Positions 8,945 to 20,270 of a stretch of 64,000 nt of DNA are shown piece by piece. Location: positions 372,001 through 436,000 of the forward strand of contig LIQB01000001.1 in the NCBI GenBank assembly GCA_001411745.2, in the 5' to 3' direction. This DNA comes from Psychrobacter glacincola. GTDB taxonomy: Bacteria; Pseudomonadota; Gammaproteobacteria; Pseudomonadales; Moraxellaceae. Every line of letters begins with the position of its first letter. The stretch's first letter is position 1. The translations under genes and the position numbers were made by a program. The notes below the pieces were generated by a model, which was not told where the DNA came from, made no database searches, and worked only from the letters and a program-made list of their open reading frames with translations.

Positions 8945-10108
8945 TTACTGAGCAGGCTTATAAACAGGCTGTCCATCACTGCCTTTTACCTCGTTCCATT
9001 TTTCCTTGAATAAGGCAACCGCTGCATCAGAGAATGGTACGTAATCGAGTGCCATGGCATCATCGTCGCCTTGGCTATAAGCCCAATCAAAGAAGTTCAA
9101 CACGCCAGCCACTTGCTGAGGATTCTCTGGCTGCTTATGTACTAAGATAAAGGTCGCAGCAGCGATCGGCCATGCTTGCTCAGTCTCAGAGTTGGTGATG
9201 ACTTTATAAAAGCCCGCTTGTTTTGACCAGTCGATATCACCTGCCGCAGCAAATGTCTCAGCAGATGGCTGAACGACGTTGCCAGCAGCGTTTTTCAATG
9301 CAGTATGTGACATGTTGTTTTGCTTAGCGTAGGCATATTCCACATAACCGATAGAGTTTTTCATACGGTTTACGTAGCTAGACACCCCTTCGTTACCTTT
9401 ACCACCTGCACCAGTCGCAGACGTTGGCCATTTGACTGTTTTATCAACACCAACTGTGTCTTTCCAGTCTGGTGAAACTTTGGCTAAGTAATCAGTGAAG
9501 TTAAACGTTGTACCTGAACCGTCTGAGCGGAATACGGTAGTAATAGCAGCATCAGGCAAGGTCAAATCTGGGTTCATGGCTTTGATAGCCGGATCATTCC
9601 AGTTGCTGATTTTACCCAAATAGATGTCTGCTAACGTTGCACCATCTAATTTCAACGCACCCGGCTCAACACCATCGATGTTGACGATAGGTACAACACC
9701 GCCGATAACCGTCGGAAACTGAATTAAGCCTGCTGCGTCTAGCTCTTCAGGCGTCATCGGCGCGTCAGACGCCCCAAAATCGACTGTTTTTGATTCGATT
9801 TGTTTGATACCACCAGAAGAGCCAATCGACTGGTAATTGACTTGACCACCGGTAGCAGCGTTGTAGTCGTAAGACCATTTAGCATAGATAGGCTGCGGAA
9901 ACGATGCCCCTGCACCCGTGATATTCATAGCGATATTCTCAGCAGATTTAAAACCTGCCGCAGAAGCAGATGTTGTCTGAGTGGTTGCTTCAGTGGTAGT
10001 GACAGCGCTACTGCTATCCGCAGCTGGCTCTGTCGTTTCAGTCGATTTATTACATGCCGTAAGCACTAATGTACAACTAACGGCCACTGCTAATAACGAA
10101 TAACGCAT
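8945..10108 (-). CDS. pstS: Phosphate-binding lipoprotein PstS
   Basis: The periplasmic phosphate-binding component of the Pst system. The first 19 residues form a lipoprotein signal (MRYSLLAVAVSCTLVLTAC) with lipidation at C19, followed by a Ser/Thr/Glu-rich linker to about residue 50. The binding-domain motifs are GAGASFPQPIYAKW, INYQ-like SIGSSGGIKQI, DFGASDAPM and TTVFRSDGSGTTFNFTDYL, the last providing phosphate-contacting residues. Length 387 residues. AGGAGTCC precedes the ATG. A Pho box lies 75-95 bases upstream. Enterobacterial PstS is a soluble periplasmic protein, so the lipobox here is a difference. Confidence 0.96.
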   Translation of the reverse strand: MRYSLLAVAVSCTLVLTACNKSTETTEPAADSSSAVTTTEATTQTTSASAAGFKSAENIAMNITGAGASFPQPIYAKWSYDYNAATGGQVNYQSIGSSGGIKQIESKTVDFGASDAPMTPEELDAAGLIQFPTVIGGVVPIVNIDGVEPGALKLDGATLADIYLGKISNWNDPAIKAMNPDLTLPDAAITTVFRSDGSGTTFNFTDYLAKVSPDWKDTVGVDKTVKWPTSATGAGGKGNEGVSSYVNRMKNSIGYVEYAYAKQNNMSHTALKNAAGNVVQPSAETFAAAGDIDWSKQAGFYKVITNSETEQAWPIAAATFILVHKQPENPQQVAGVLNFFDWAYSQGDDDAMALDYVPFSDAAVALFKEKWNEVKGSDGQPVYKPAQ

Positions 10109-10180
10109 GTAGGACTCCTAAAGTTTAACAACGATACAAAAAAGCATTGTTTGTGACATGCGTGCTATCTTGCCAAATCT

Positions 10181-10202
10181 TTATGACAGTTTAATGACAA
10201 CC
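10181..10202 (-). promoter_or_regulatory. Pho box upstream of pstS
   Basis: On the minus strand the sequence reads TGTCATTAAACTGTCATAAA: two direct TGTCAT units 11 bases apart, matching the PhoB-binding consensus CTGTCATAWAWCTGTCAY. It is about 75 bases before the pstS start, where it would replace the -35 element. This indicates induction under phosphate starvation. Confidence 0.88.
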
Positions 10203-10404
10203 TCTGCAATCTTTCATTCGCTTTACATAATATTTAGATAAGCTATCTACAGCTCAGTAATATCAAGTGATTTTAATCACTGGTACTCTAGAGTCGTTCT
10301 CATAAAAACATCGAACCTCAAACTAAAAGCCTGATATTTTCATCTAAATATCATTAGCCCTCATTGCAGAACTTTGTTAGTATTGAGTTGATTTACAACA
10401 CTGA

Positions 10405-10536
10405 CAGACTCGGGGTGCGGTGTATTATCGGCTCGCTTTACTAAACTTGCTTTATTAAAGTAGTCGCCTTTATACATTCGCTGAGAGATCACCCGCCGAA
10501 CCTGATGCGGTTAGTACCGACGCAGGGAAGTCTTAA
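10405..10536 (+). ncRNA. TPP (thiamine pyrophosphate) riboswitch
   Basis: The thi-box is complete: ACTCGGGGTGCGG near 10409-10420, a variable P3 arm of about 50 bases, CTGAGAGATCACCCGCCGAA at 10481-10500, CCTGATGCGGTTAGTACCGA at 10501-10520 and CGCAGGGAAG closing it at 10521-10530. GGGTGCGG/CCGCACCC-like pairing and CTGAGA plus CCTGAT are the known pyrimidine- and pyrophosphate-sensing segments. It lies about 260 bases upstream of thiC, the gene most often controlled by this RNA in proteobacteria. Confidence 0.97.
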
Positions 10537-12734
<2,198 letters not shown>

Positions 12735-12763
12735 TGCTTTACTTACTGAAAACTGGCTAACTT

Positions 12764-12802
12764 AAAAAGCTTGAATCCATCCACTGAGTTCAAGCTTTTT
12801 TT
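12764..12802. terminator. Bidirectional terminator after thiC
   Basis: AAAAAGCTTGAA pairs with TTCAAGCTTTTT around a 13-base loop. The right arm overlaps the last codons of the convergent gene ending at 12790, so that gene's stop codon lies inside the hairpin. Confidence 0.9.
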
Positions 12803-13869
12803 GTACCTACTTGTGAGGGTTGTAAAAAAACCCGTTTCAAATAAGAATCGCATAACTTCATAATGATTAAATAAACAAGCAAAGTCAGTGGATAGCCAAA
12901 GAGAATAATAAAAATAGTATAACCATGATACCTGCTGGCATGCTCGCCCAGTAACCAATCTATAAGACAAATCTTATAGAAAACTATCATCAATACGATA
13001 AATGGAACTATCAGAATCCCTAACCATGTGACCATCCATGCTCTTTTAAGGCTTTTCTTCCGGCTCCAATACATAAGTCCATAGTGAGCACCCCCTAACA
13101 AACATATTAAAAACAACAGAAGTATTAATGAGTCTAAGTTAATTAACCACTTTGCTAGAGGCATTGGTTGTGGTTGATAAGATATCTCAAGAACATCTTG
13201 AGGCAGATGATCAAAAAACCACTTAGAATCTGCTTTTATCATCCCACTTAAAGGTTCGCCAAGATTAGTCTTCAAATATTTCGACTCATCAGCAATCTTT
13301 AAAGTAACGGTCAAGTCACCAAAGCTTTTCCAAGTTTTGGCAGGTTTTAATGAATAGCTATAGATATATTGATTGGTCCAATCACTACGGTTTATTGTAG
13401 GATAGGCAGAGTATTTAACATTAATGACATGATTGCCTTCGCTTAAGTGTATCTCAAAGTATTTAGCGTCATTATTGAACGGCACAGCCATATCCGTTTC
13501 TGGATCATGATAAGCAGGCAATGATTTTGAATGACTTTCATAATCATAATTGATAAGTACTGGTACCGCTTGCCCATCGACTTCGACTATAAAGCTTTTG
13601 TCTGCATCATTATCTATGTTATCGAACACCTCAAAAACCAAAGGTATTCGATCGCCTTCTTTAGCGCTATAAATTTCATAAGTGACATCATAGTCAGCTT
13701 GATTAAAACCTTCAGCAATATTGATATCTATGTTTTCAGACAATATATCGATATCTTTGCTTGAATATGCCGTACTGGCATTAGTACCGTCGATAATGGG
13801 AGACGCCATATTGGCATAGCTAAACATACTGTGGCTTAATAAAAGCAATCCTAAAATGATCCTACGCAT
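12790..13869 (-). CDS. Uncharacterised envelope protein, paralogue A of a tandem pair
   Basis: I do not recognise a named family. The ATG at 13869 with GAGAG before it gives 359 residues starting with a signal peptide (MRRIILGLLLLSHSMFSYA). An extracytoplasmic domain of about 235 residues follows, with EIYSAKEGDRIPLVFEVFD, VDGQAVPVLINYDYE, NHVINVKYSAYPTINRSDWT and YIYSYSLKPAKTWKSF. Three membrane helices are predicted near the C-terminus. The protein should therefore face the periplasm and be anchored by its C-terminal part. The gene next to it encodes a clear paralogue with the same layout, so this is a tandem duplication. The longer frame to 13935 nearly touches the neighbour's stop codon. 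Confidence 0.75.
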   Translation of the reverse strand: MRRIILGLLLLSHSMFSYANMASPIIDGTNASTAYSSKDIDILSENIDINIAEGFNQADYDVTYEIYSAKEGDRIPLVFEVFDNIDNDADKSFIVEVDGQAVPVLINYDYESHSKSLPAYHDPETDMAVPFNNDAKYFEIHLSEGNHVINVKYSAYPTINRSDWTNQYIYSYSLKPAKTWKSFGDLTVTLKIADESKYLKTNLGEPLSGMIKADSKWFFDHLPQDVLEISYQPQPMPLAKWLINLDSLILLLFLICLLGGAHYGLMYWSRKKSLKRAWMVTWLGILIVPFIVLMIVFYKICLIDWLLGEHASRYHGYTIFIILFGYPLTLLVYLIIMKLCDSYLKRVFLQPSQVGTKKA

Positions 13870-13941
13870 TAATATTCTCTCAAATGGCTCGTCAGCTAGC
13901 TGTTCGCGAATCACAAAGCTATTTACAGCCTTCAACTATAA

Positions 13942-15009
13942 TTACTTTACTATTTTAGTAACCGTCTGTTTAACCATCATAAAAGCCACAAAACTAATTA
14001 TCAAATAAATAGGTGTTATTACTATATAGCCTAACGGCAAAACCCATATAAAGAACAAATCGCGACTTTCTACTGTTGCGCCTTGACCAATGATCATATC
14101 TGTCACCAGTAGATAGAGGTAATAAATTATCAGGCTAAGCAGAGGCACTAGAAAACCACCCACCAACATGACTGTCCAAAGGGTTTCGGGCTGGGCTTGC
14201 TGTCTACGTTTCATCATACGTAAATGCAGTCCACCCAATACAAATAGCGCGAAACTTATAGTTATGAATGGTGAAACAGCCGTCAAAACTTTTGCCACAG
14301 GATTCAGAGGTGCTTGAATAATAAAATCAATCTCTTTCGCAAGATTATCGTTGAAATGCCATTGGTTATTAGAAGGTAAAGTATTCTTCGTGCCATCGAT
14401 ATCCATACTGATATAGTCTAAACTACCATTGAAATTTAGCTTAATAAATGACCCTTTAAACTGCTTATCATCACTGACGCTCTCCTTCATCGGCACTAAC
14501 GAATAAGAGTAAGTGCTTATCCCAGTCCAATCACTGCCATAATAATGCGGCTGGACGTCATAAGTAGCTGTAATAGTATGCAACCCTGACGACAAATCCA
14601 GGTTGATATACTTTGAATCTGCTCTGAATTGCTCTAAACCAGTATTGGCTGGCATATAGAAGTCAGATGTCTCAAGCCCGTTATTATCTTCAGTAACCGT
14701 TACAACAGGCACCGATTGACCATCAACAGTAATTTCGAACTCATTACTTTGTTCAAATTCATCGAATACTTCAAAAACCAATGGGAATTGAAGCCCTTCA
14801 CGATTGTTATACAGCTTATAGCTCACTGTATAACCAGCATTATTAGCATCATCTGTAATATCGATATTAACTGTCTCTGATATAACATCGATGGCATTAT
14901 TAAAATAAGCAGCACTTGCCCAAGTACCTGAATAGCCTACAGGCTCCATAGATTGACTAGAAACACTCCAACTTAATAAAAACAACCCTGAAGTAATAAA
15001 GCGAAACAC
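13942..15009 (-). CDS. Uncharacterised envelope protein, paralogue B of a tandem pair
   Basis: Paralogue of the adjacent gene; family unknown to me. Start chosen at the GTG at 15009 because GGAGAGG precedes it and it aligns with the paralogue's signal peptide (VFRFITSGLFLLSWSVSSQS); in-frame starts at 15027 and 15039 exist. About 355 residues. The shared blocks are YTVSYKLYNNREGLQFPLVFEVFDEF, ITVDGQSVPVVTVTEDN, RADSKYINLDLSSGLHTITATYD and GSDWTGISTYSYSLVPMKE, in segments of up to about 25 positions each, followed by three C-terminal membrane helices. The upstream position suggests the two are cotranscribed, B first. The beta-rich outer part could bind a ligand or partner protein; nothing shows which. 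Confidence 0.75.
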   Translation of the reverse strand: MFRFITSGLFLLSWSVSSQSMEPVGYSGTWASAAYFNNAIDVISETVNIDITDDANNAGYTVSYKLYNNREGLQFPLVFEVFDEFEQSNEFEITVDGQSVPVVTVTEDNNGLETSDFYMPANTGLEQFRADSKYINLDLSSGLHTITATYDVQPHYYGSDWTGISTYSYSLVPMKESVSDDKQFKGSFIKLNFNGSLDYISMDIDGTKNTLPSNNQWHFNDNLAKEIDFIIQAPLNPVAKVLTAVSPFITISFALFVLGGLHLRMMKRRQQAQPETLWTVMLVGGFLVPLLSLIIYYLYLLVTDMIIGQGATVESRDLFFIWVLPLGYIVITPIYLIISFVAFMMVKQTVTKIVK

Positions 15010-15071
15010 AACCTCTCCAGAAACCATGAAAACAAACACAAGTTTAATAAATATCTACTGTGAATGCCATT

Positions 15072-15107
15072 AAAAAAAATCCCAGCAAACCTAAAGTCAG
15101 CTGGGAT
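15072..15107 (-). terminator. Rho-independent terminator of the aldolase gene
   Basis: On the minus strand AATCCCAGC pairs with GCTGGGATT across a 13-base loop and ends in eight T. It also separates the aldolase from the envelope-protein pair. Confidence 0.9.
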
Positions 15108-15135
15108 TCAAAATCAATTATAAAAGTATAAGGCT

Positions 15136-16038
15136 TTAAACTTTCGACGCCTCATAAATCTCTTCGATAGATGTGTTGATAGTATTAGCAAACTCATCAT
15201 CACTTTGCTGCTTACTCAACCCTTCAGTAAAGGCCCGTGAAAAGCTAGCAATCATACCTGGGTTTTGCTTGAGCTTAGCACAAGCATCGCCACGGCTGTA
15301 GCCGCCCGATAACGCCACAACTTTTAGCACTTTTGGATGATCGATTAGCTCTTGGTAAAAACCCGCTTCTTGTGGCAAGGTCAGTTTTAGCATCACTTGC
15401 TGGTCGTCAGTCAAACGATCCAGATTGTGCAAAATGCTGGTCTTGAGTATGACTTCACATTCATGTTTTTTGCTACTGTTGATATCGACTTCAGGCTCTA
15501 CGATTGGCATCAGGCCTTTTGAGAGTATCTGTTTTGCCACATCGAATTGCTGTTGCACGACCAGCTCAATGCCATCGACATTCGGCTCATAAATTACTGA
15601 GCGCATTTTGGTACCAAATACTGGATAGTTTTTGGCTTTATCGAGTAGCAAATCTAAATTTGGCATCGGACGCATCACTTGGACGCCATTCATTTGCTCA
15701 GCCAAACCCTTATCCACTTTTAAAAATGGCACAATATTTTTATCTTCCCATAGATAATTGGCCGTCGGTTTGCCATTGACCTCACGTTCCATAGTATCTT
15801 CGAACAAAATCGCCCCAAGCACACGCTCATTATCAAAAGCCTCGCAAGTCATGATACGCGCTCGCATCTCATGCACTTGGTCGAACATGGCTTCATCGTT
15901 GTCATAATCATCGCCTGTGACACCATAATTCTCTAACGCTTTTGGCGTGCTGCCGCCACTCTGGTCGAGGGCAGCGATAAATCCCGAACCATCTTTGATA
16001 CGTTGTAGCTGTTTGTTATATTGGTTTTGATATTCCAT
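15136..16038 (-). CDS. fda: Class I fructose-bisphosphate aldolase
   Basis: Cleaves fructose-1,6-bisphosphate to glyceraldehyde-3-phosphate and dihydroxyacetone phosphate by a Schiff-base lysine. The 300-residue protein resembles the bacterial class I aldolases of staphylococci: SGFIAALDQSGGSTPKALE, LGAILFEDTMERE, FLKVDKGLAEQMNGVQVMRP, MPIVEPEVDI, VMLKLTLPQEAGFY with the likely Schiff-base Lys, and VVALSGGYSRGDAC. It stands alone with its own terminator. tpiA, next in the pathway, lies 26 kb away in the window. Confidence 0.93.
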   Translation of the reverse strand: MEYQNQYNKQLQRIKDGSGFIAALDQSGGSTPKALENYGVTGDDYDNDEAMFDQVHEMRARIMTCEAFDNERVLGAILFEDTMEREVNGKPTANYLWEDKNIVPFLKVDKGLAEQMNGVQVMRPMPNLDLLLDKAKNYPVFGTKMRSVIYEPNVDGIELVVQQQFDVAKQILSKGLMPIVEPEVDINSSKKHECEVILKTSILHNLDRLTDDQQVMLKLTLPQEAGFYQELIDHPKVLKVVALSGGYSRGDACAKLKQNPGMIASFSRAFTEGLSKQQSDDEFANTINTSIEEIYEASKV

Positions 16039-16230
16039 TGAGAGTACATCCTATTATTATTTGTTGAGATTAAGTGTCACAAAGTAAATCGCTTTTTATT
16101 GGCTTATATCAGCCTTACTGTTTGTAGACAACCTTATCATAGGACGCTCTTTGTGCCTATATCTGATAAGTTAATGCGTTGATAAAATAATTATCACTTA
16201 TCCTATGAGCGAACTCACTAGGCTAAACGT

Positions 16231-17079
16231 TTATGCTAAAAACAGCACTGCCACACAGCAAATGGCTAATAATAAACCCAAGACATTAATACGGTTAAGC
16301 GACTCTTTAAACACACCGACCCCTATCAAGGTTGCCACTGCAATGACACCGACATTCATACCGGTAAAGACGATGCTAGGCGACTCGGACAATAATTGAT
16401 GCGCACGTACATAAGCATAAATATTGCCCATATTGAGCGCACCTAATAACAATCCTGCTGCGAGCGCATTCCCCTGCCAGCGCACCCGCGTAATCAGCAA
16501 ATAAATAAACAGCAATAATCCTGCTAAACCAAAACTGACAAATAATGTCAGAGGAAAAGCAGTGCCCTGCTTGGCAACTTGCTTGAACAAGATATCAATA
16601 ATGCCATAGCCTGCCCAGACGCCAAATAGCCAAAGCGGTGTATGCTTCGCTTGTCTGCTAATCTGACCCTGCTGTGGACGATAAATCAACGCTCCGAGTG
16701 CTAGAAAGCCTAATAACAGTCCAAATATTCGCGTGCTGGTCAGTACTTCACCAAACAATAAAAAAGCCGCGACGATAGGAATAATCAACGATAGCCGCTG
16801 AGCCGCATCGGTTGCTACCATTCCCACTGACTCAATCGCCCTTCCAAGGACAATAAACACGGCGGGAAGCAAAATACCAAGCGCGATAATAATGCCCCAT
16901 GCACTGTCAAGCGTACCGAGTCCACTGACGTCTGGATTCAACAAAAACCACGTCAGCAGAAAAGCCACCGGATAGCCTGCGACGATGGTCTGGTGTATGT
17001 CTATATTTTTCTGTCGTAACACTTTTAGCAATACTGAAACGGCGACACTACAAAGCACCGCTATCGTCAAATATATCAT
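16231..17079 (-). CDS. EamA/DMT-family membrane transporter
   Basis: A hydrophobic 282-residue protein with about ten membrane helices in two repeated halves, the layout of drug/metabolite transporters. Examples are IYLTIAVLCSVAVSVLLKV at the N-terminus and LGLLLAICCVAVLFLA at the C-terminus. The segment ALGILLPAVFIVLGRAIESVG and the later FTGMNVGVIAVATLIGVGVFKESLN fit the family pattern, with the last helix pair containing the conserved FxE-like acidic site. Substrate unknown. No partner gene is near; it stands between the aldolase and a divergent ABC exporter. Annotation as transporter is firm, substrate is not inferable. Confidence 0.8.
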   Translation of the reverse strand: MIYLTIAVLCSVAVSVLLKVLRQKNIDIHQTIVAGYPVAFLLTWFLLNPDVSGLGTLDSAWGIIIALGILLPAVFIVLGRAIESVGMVATDAAQRLSLIIPIVAAFLLFGEVLTSTRIFGLLLGFLALGALIYRPQQGQISRQAKHTPLWLFGVWAGYGIIDILFKQVAKQGTAFPLTLFVSFGLAGLLLFIYLLITRVRWQGNALAAGLLLGALNMGNIYAYVRAHQLLSESPSIVFTGMNVGVIAVATLIGVGVFKESLNRINVLGLLLAICCVAVLFLA

Positions 17080-17397
17080 GAGCTATTACCTTGTTAAACT
17101 GCCACTTTGCGGGGGTATTATTTGCTTATCATTCATATACTGAAGATAAATCGCGAACTGCCAATGAGGATAAAGCTATAGAATGTAACAAAGTATTTCT
17201 TACACAGCAATCTATTTATTGGCTTTTATTCGACTGCTGACAAGTAGCTCTTTAGCGGTCAATTTACAATTAGCATGCAGGTCTGATTGGGAAGTTTGCT
17301 AAAATAGTACTCAATCCTAATAACAAAAGTAAAGATTCAAAATAACGAGTAATGTCGTTGATTTTGGCGTACTGCTATTGATGTTTTATGACTGCCT
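17080..17397. other. Intergenic region between divergent transporter genes
   Basis: About 320 bases hold the presumed promoters of the DMT transporter and the ABC exporter. I see no repeat, terminator or coding frame. Confidence 0.5.
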
Positions 17398-19305
17398 ATG
17401 AATGCTCTATTTCGATTTTTTGAAACTCGCCTCCCTGCCTTTCCTGAAACCCCTATGCCGCTACCTTCACCCCGTGATGGCATGCTAAAGTTCTTGTGGG
17501 CGTGTACCAACGGTTTACGTGGCTGGCTATTGATATTTATGATTTTGTCTGCGGGCATTGGCATCTATGAAGCGATGCTATTTGCTTGGATTGGGAATAT
17601 TGTTGACTGGCTAGGCGTCTATACACCGCAGAATCTGTGGTTAGAAAAAGGCGATATGCTACTGCTCATGCTAGCCGTCATGATCATGAGTCCGCTATGG
17701 ATTGCATTGTCATCATTCATCCATTTTCAGACCTTGCAAGGCGTCTTTCCTATGCAAATGCGCTGGCGCTTTCACCAGCGAATGCTTGGGCAATCGATGC
17801 AGTTTTATCAAGATGAATTCTCTGGACGTGTCTCAGCCAAAGTAATGCAAACCGCACTGGCCGTACGTGATACAGTCATGACCGTCACCGACATGTTTAT
17901 GTATGTCACCGTTTATTTTATTACGTCAGGTGTCATTTTATTTAATCTGGACAGCCTATTATTAATCCCGTTTATCGTTTGGCTAGTCTTGGTTGCGCTG
18001 ACCATTTGGTACTTTATCCCTAAGCTCAAACAAACTGCCATTGTGCAAGCCGATGCCCGTGCTTTAATGACTGGCCGCATTACCGATGCTTATGCCAATA
18101 TCATGACCGTCAAGCTGTTTAGCCATTCACGCCGTGAGCTGAGTTATGCCAAAAATGCCATGGGACAATTTTTAGGTACCGTCCATGCACAGATGCGCTG
18201 GGTCAGTTACTTAGAAGTATCAACCCATATGATCAGTGTGATTTTGGTTAGTAGCACTGCGGCTATTGGCTTATATTTATGGCAACAAGGCGCTGTCGGT
18301 GTCGGTGCGATTGCTGCCGCGACAGCCATGGCACTGCGTTTGAACGGTTTGACTCGCTGGATCATGTGGCAAACTGCCAGTCTATTTGAAAGTATCGGAA
18401 CCGTACAAGATGGCATGCGTACCTTATCAGCGCCGCAAAAAATCATTGATAAGCCCAACGCACCCGCTTTGAAAGTCACCGAAGGTCGTATCGTTTTTGA
18501 TCATGTTGATTTCAGTTATGAGAATGATAGCGACGCTGTTGAAGGCGATAGCTTAGATACAGTGAAAACATCAGCAACGCCTACTACGAAGACTAAACTG
18601 CTCGATAACTTTTATTTGGACATTAAACCTGGCGAAAAGATAGGCTTGGTTGGACGCTCAGGTGCCGGTAAATCTACCTTGGTTAATTTATTGTTACGCT
18701 TCTTTGATGTTGATAGCGGTAAAATCCTAATCGATGGACAAGCAATTGATGAAGTCACCCAAGAGTCTTTGCGCCAACAGATAGGTATGGTGACGCAAGA
18801 TACGTCTTTGCTACATCGGACAGTACGTGAAAATATCGCTTACGGTCGTCCTGATGCAACCGACGAAGAAATTATTACGGCTGCCAAACAAGCGCAAGCA
18901 TGGGACTTTATCAAAGACTTATATGATGATAAAGGCAATACAGGGCTTGATACCCAAGTCGGTGAGCGCGGCGTCAAACTCTCTGGCGGTCAACGTCAGC
19001 GTATCGCCATCTCACGTGTTATGCTAAAAAATGCGCCCATCTTACTATTGGACGAAGCGACCAGCGCCCTTGACTCTGAGATTGAATTTGCCATTACCGA
19101 AAGCCTGAATGACATCATGACAGGTAAAACGGTCATTGCGATTGCCCATCGTCTCTCCACCATTGCCGCACTTGATCGATTGGTGGTCATGGATAAAGGT
19201 CAAATTATCGAACAAGGCAGCCATGATGAGTTGTTAAATCTACACGGTGTTTATGCTCGCTTGTGGCACCGACAAAGTGGCGGATTTTTAGGCGAAGACA
19301 GCTAA
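17398..19305 (+). CDS. ABC exporter, fused membrane and ATPase domains
   Basis: A 635-residue half-transporter that should act as a homodimer in the cytoplasmic membrane. Residues about 35-340 hold six helices of the exporter type. The ATPase domain runs from about 360 to 615 with the A-loop FSYEN, Walker A GRSGAGKST, Q-loop, signature LSGGQRQRIAIS, Walker B ILLLDEATSALD and H-loop AHRLSTIA. The catalytic Glu after Walker B is present. Between the A-loop and Walker A there is an acidic Asp/Ser/Thr insert of about 25 residues (near 18525-18595). Resembles the MsbA/multidrug group; the substrate is unknown. It is followed after 51 bases by an alpha/beta hydrolase gene that may be cotranscribed. 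Confidence 0.9.
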   Translation: MNALFRFFETRLPAFPETPMPLPSPRDGMLKFLWACTNGLRGWLLIFMILSAGIGIYEAMLFAWIGNIVDWLGVYTPQNLWLEKGDMLLLMLAVMIMSPLWIALSSFIHFQTLQGVFPMQMRWRFHQRMLGQSMQFYQDEFSGRVSAKVMQTALAVRDTVMTVTDMFMYVTVYFITSGVILFNLDSLLLIPFIVWLVLVALTIWYFIPKLKQTAIVQADARALMTGRITDAYANIMTVKLFSHSRRELSYAKNAMGQFLGTVHAQMRWVSYLEVSTHMISVILVSSTAAIGLYLWQQGAVGVGAIAAATAMALRLNGLTRWIMWQTASLFESIGTVQDGMRTLSAPQKIIDKPNAPALKVTEGRIVFDHVDFSYENDSDAVEGDSLDTVKTSATPTTKTKLLDNFYLDIKPGEKIGLVGRSGAGKSTLVNLLLRFFDVDSGKILIDGQAIDEVTQESLRQQIGMVTQDTSLLHRTVRENIAYGRPDATDEEIITAAKQAQAWDFIKDLYDDKGNTGLDTQVGERGVKLSGGQRQRIAISRVMLKNAPILLLDEATSALDSEIEFAITESLNDIMTGKTVIAIAHRLSTIAALDRLVVMDKGQIIEQGSHDELLNLHGVYARLWHRQSGGFLGEDS

Positions 19306-19356
19306 GTACAACCCTTAATTTTCATTGAAAATCAGACACAAGGAGGTGTGTACATT

Positions 19357-20253
19357 ATGAAAGCATTTGCGAAAAATATTAATATTAGTGGAAAACAAGC
19401 GCGCTACTATAACCTTAGCCAGCTTACGCCATCGATACAGTCAAGTACTGCCTCTCGCGTGCCAGCACACTTTTATGGTGGCAATAGTTTTACCGTTGGT
19501 ACTTATAGTCCCTTATTAAATGCGCTGGCAACTGACTTCAAAATCAGCTCGCTTGCGCTTCGTGGCTATTGGTATGACAAGCCGCAGCGCCGTCGTCTTA
19601 CGCGCGAGCAGGATGCTGAGATACTTATTGAATTTTTAGAAAAAACGCAAGACAAACCCATCGTTGGTATTGGTCATTCGCAAGGAGCCACTGCTACTGC
19701 CATCGCTGCAGCCCAGCGCCCAGATCTGTTTTCACAGCTATATTTAATAGAGCCTGTGACCTTTACCAAACCACAAGCCCGACTCTATAATCTATTGCCG
19801 CGTAAGCTTCTGCTTAGTCGCGAACCGTTTAAAAGCACTCTCACCAAACAATCTACTTGGGCAAGCATCGATGATTATTATGAGAACTTGCGCGCTCAGC
19901 GTGCTTATAGGCGAATGAGTGATGCGCATTTGCGGGTATTTGCAGAGCAAAGTTTATCCAAAGATACCAATGGCTGTTACACGCTGATATTTGCGCCTGA
20001 GCAAGAGCTCGCCAACTATTTTGGCGCGCCGCATATCGATACCGCTCTTAAGCAATTGAGCTGTCCTTATACGCTTATCACTGGCAAGCCGACGTTGTTT
20101 ATCAACCATAAAGTGCGACAACAATGGCAAAAATTCGTCCCTGATGACAGCATCATATCTTTGTTAGATTACGGTCATCTACTGCCGATGGAAGCACCTG
20201 AATTATGTGCTCAAGTTATCAATGAGCATTATCATAGTCATAGTCATAAATAA
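19357..20253 (+). CDS. Alpha/beta hydrolase
   Basis: A 298-residue protein with the alpha/beta hydrolase fold. The nucleophile elbow GIGHSQGATA places the catalytic Ser in GHSQG; the oxyanion segment FYGGNSFTVGTYSPLLNAL precedes it, and YGHLLPMEAPE near the C-terminus supplies the catalytic His. The acid is probably in the ITGKPTLFINH region. The strong ribosome site AGGAGG at 19341-19346 is ten bases before the ATG at 19357; the GTG at 19348 is too close to it. Substrate unknown; likely a small ester or amide. Linked to the ABC exporter upstream and the AlkB-like gene downstream. Confidence 0.85.
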   Translation: MKAFAKNINISGKQARYYNLSQLTPSIQSSTASRVPAHFYGGNSFTVGTYSPLLNALATDFKISSLALRGYWYDKPQRRRLTREQDAEILIEFLEKTQDKPIVGIGHSQGATATAIAAAQRPDLFSQLYLIEPVTFTKPQARLYNLLPRKLLLSREPFKSTLTKQSTWASIDDYYENLRAQRAYRRMSDAHLRVFAEQSLSKDTNGCYTLIFAPEQELANYFGAPHIDTALKQLSCPYTLITGKPTLFINHKVRQQWQKFVPDDSIISLLDYGHLLPMEAPELCAQVINEHYHSHSHK

Positions 20254-20270
20254 GCTGAGCCATCTAAGTG

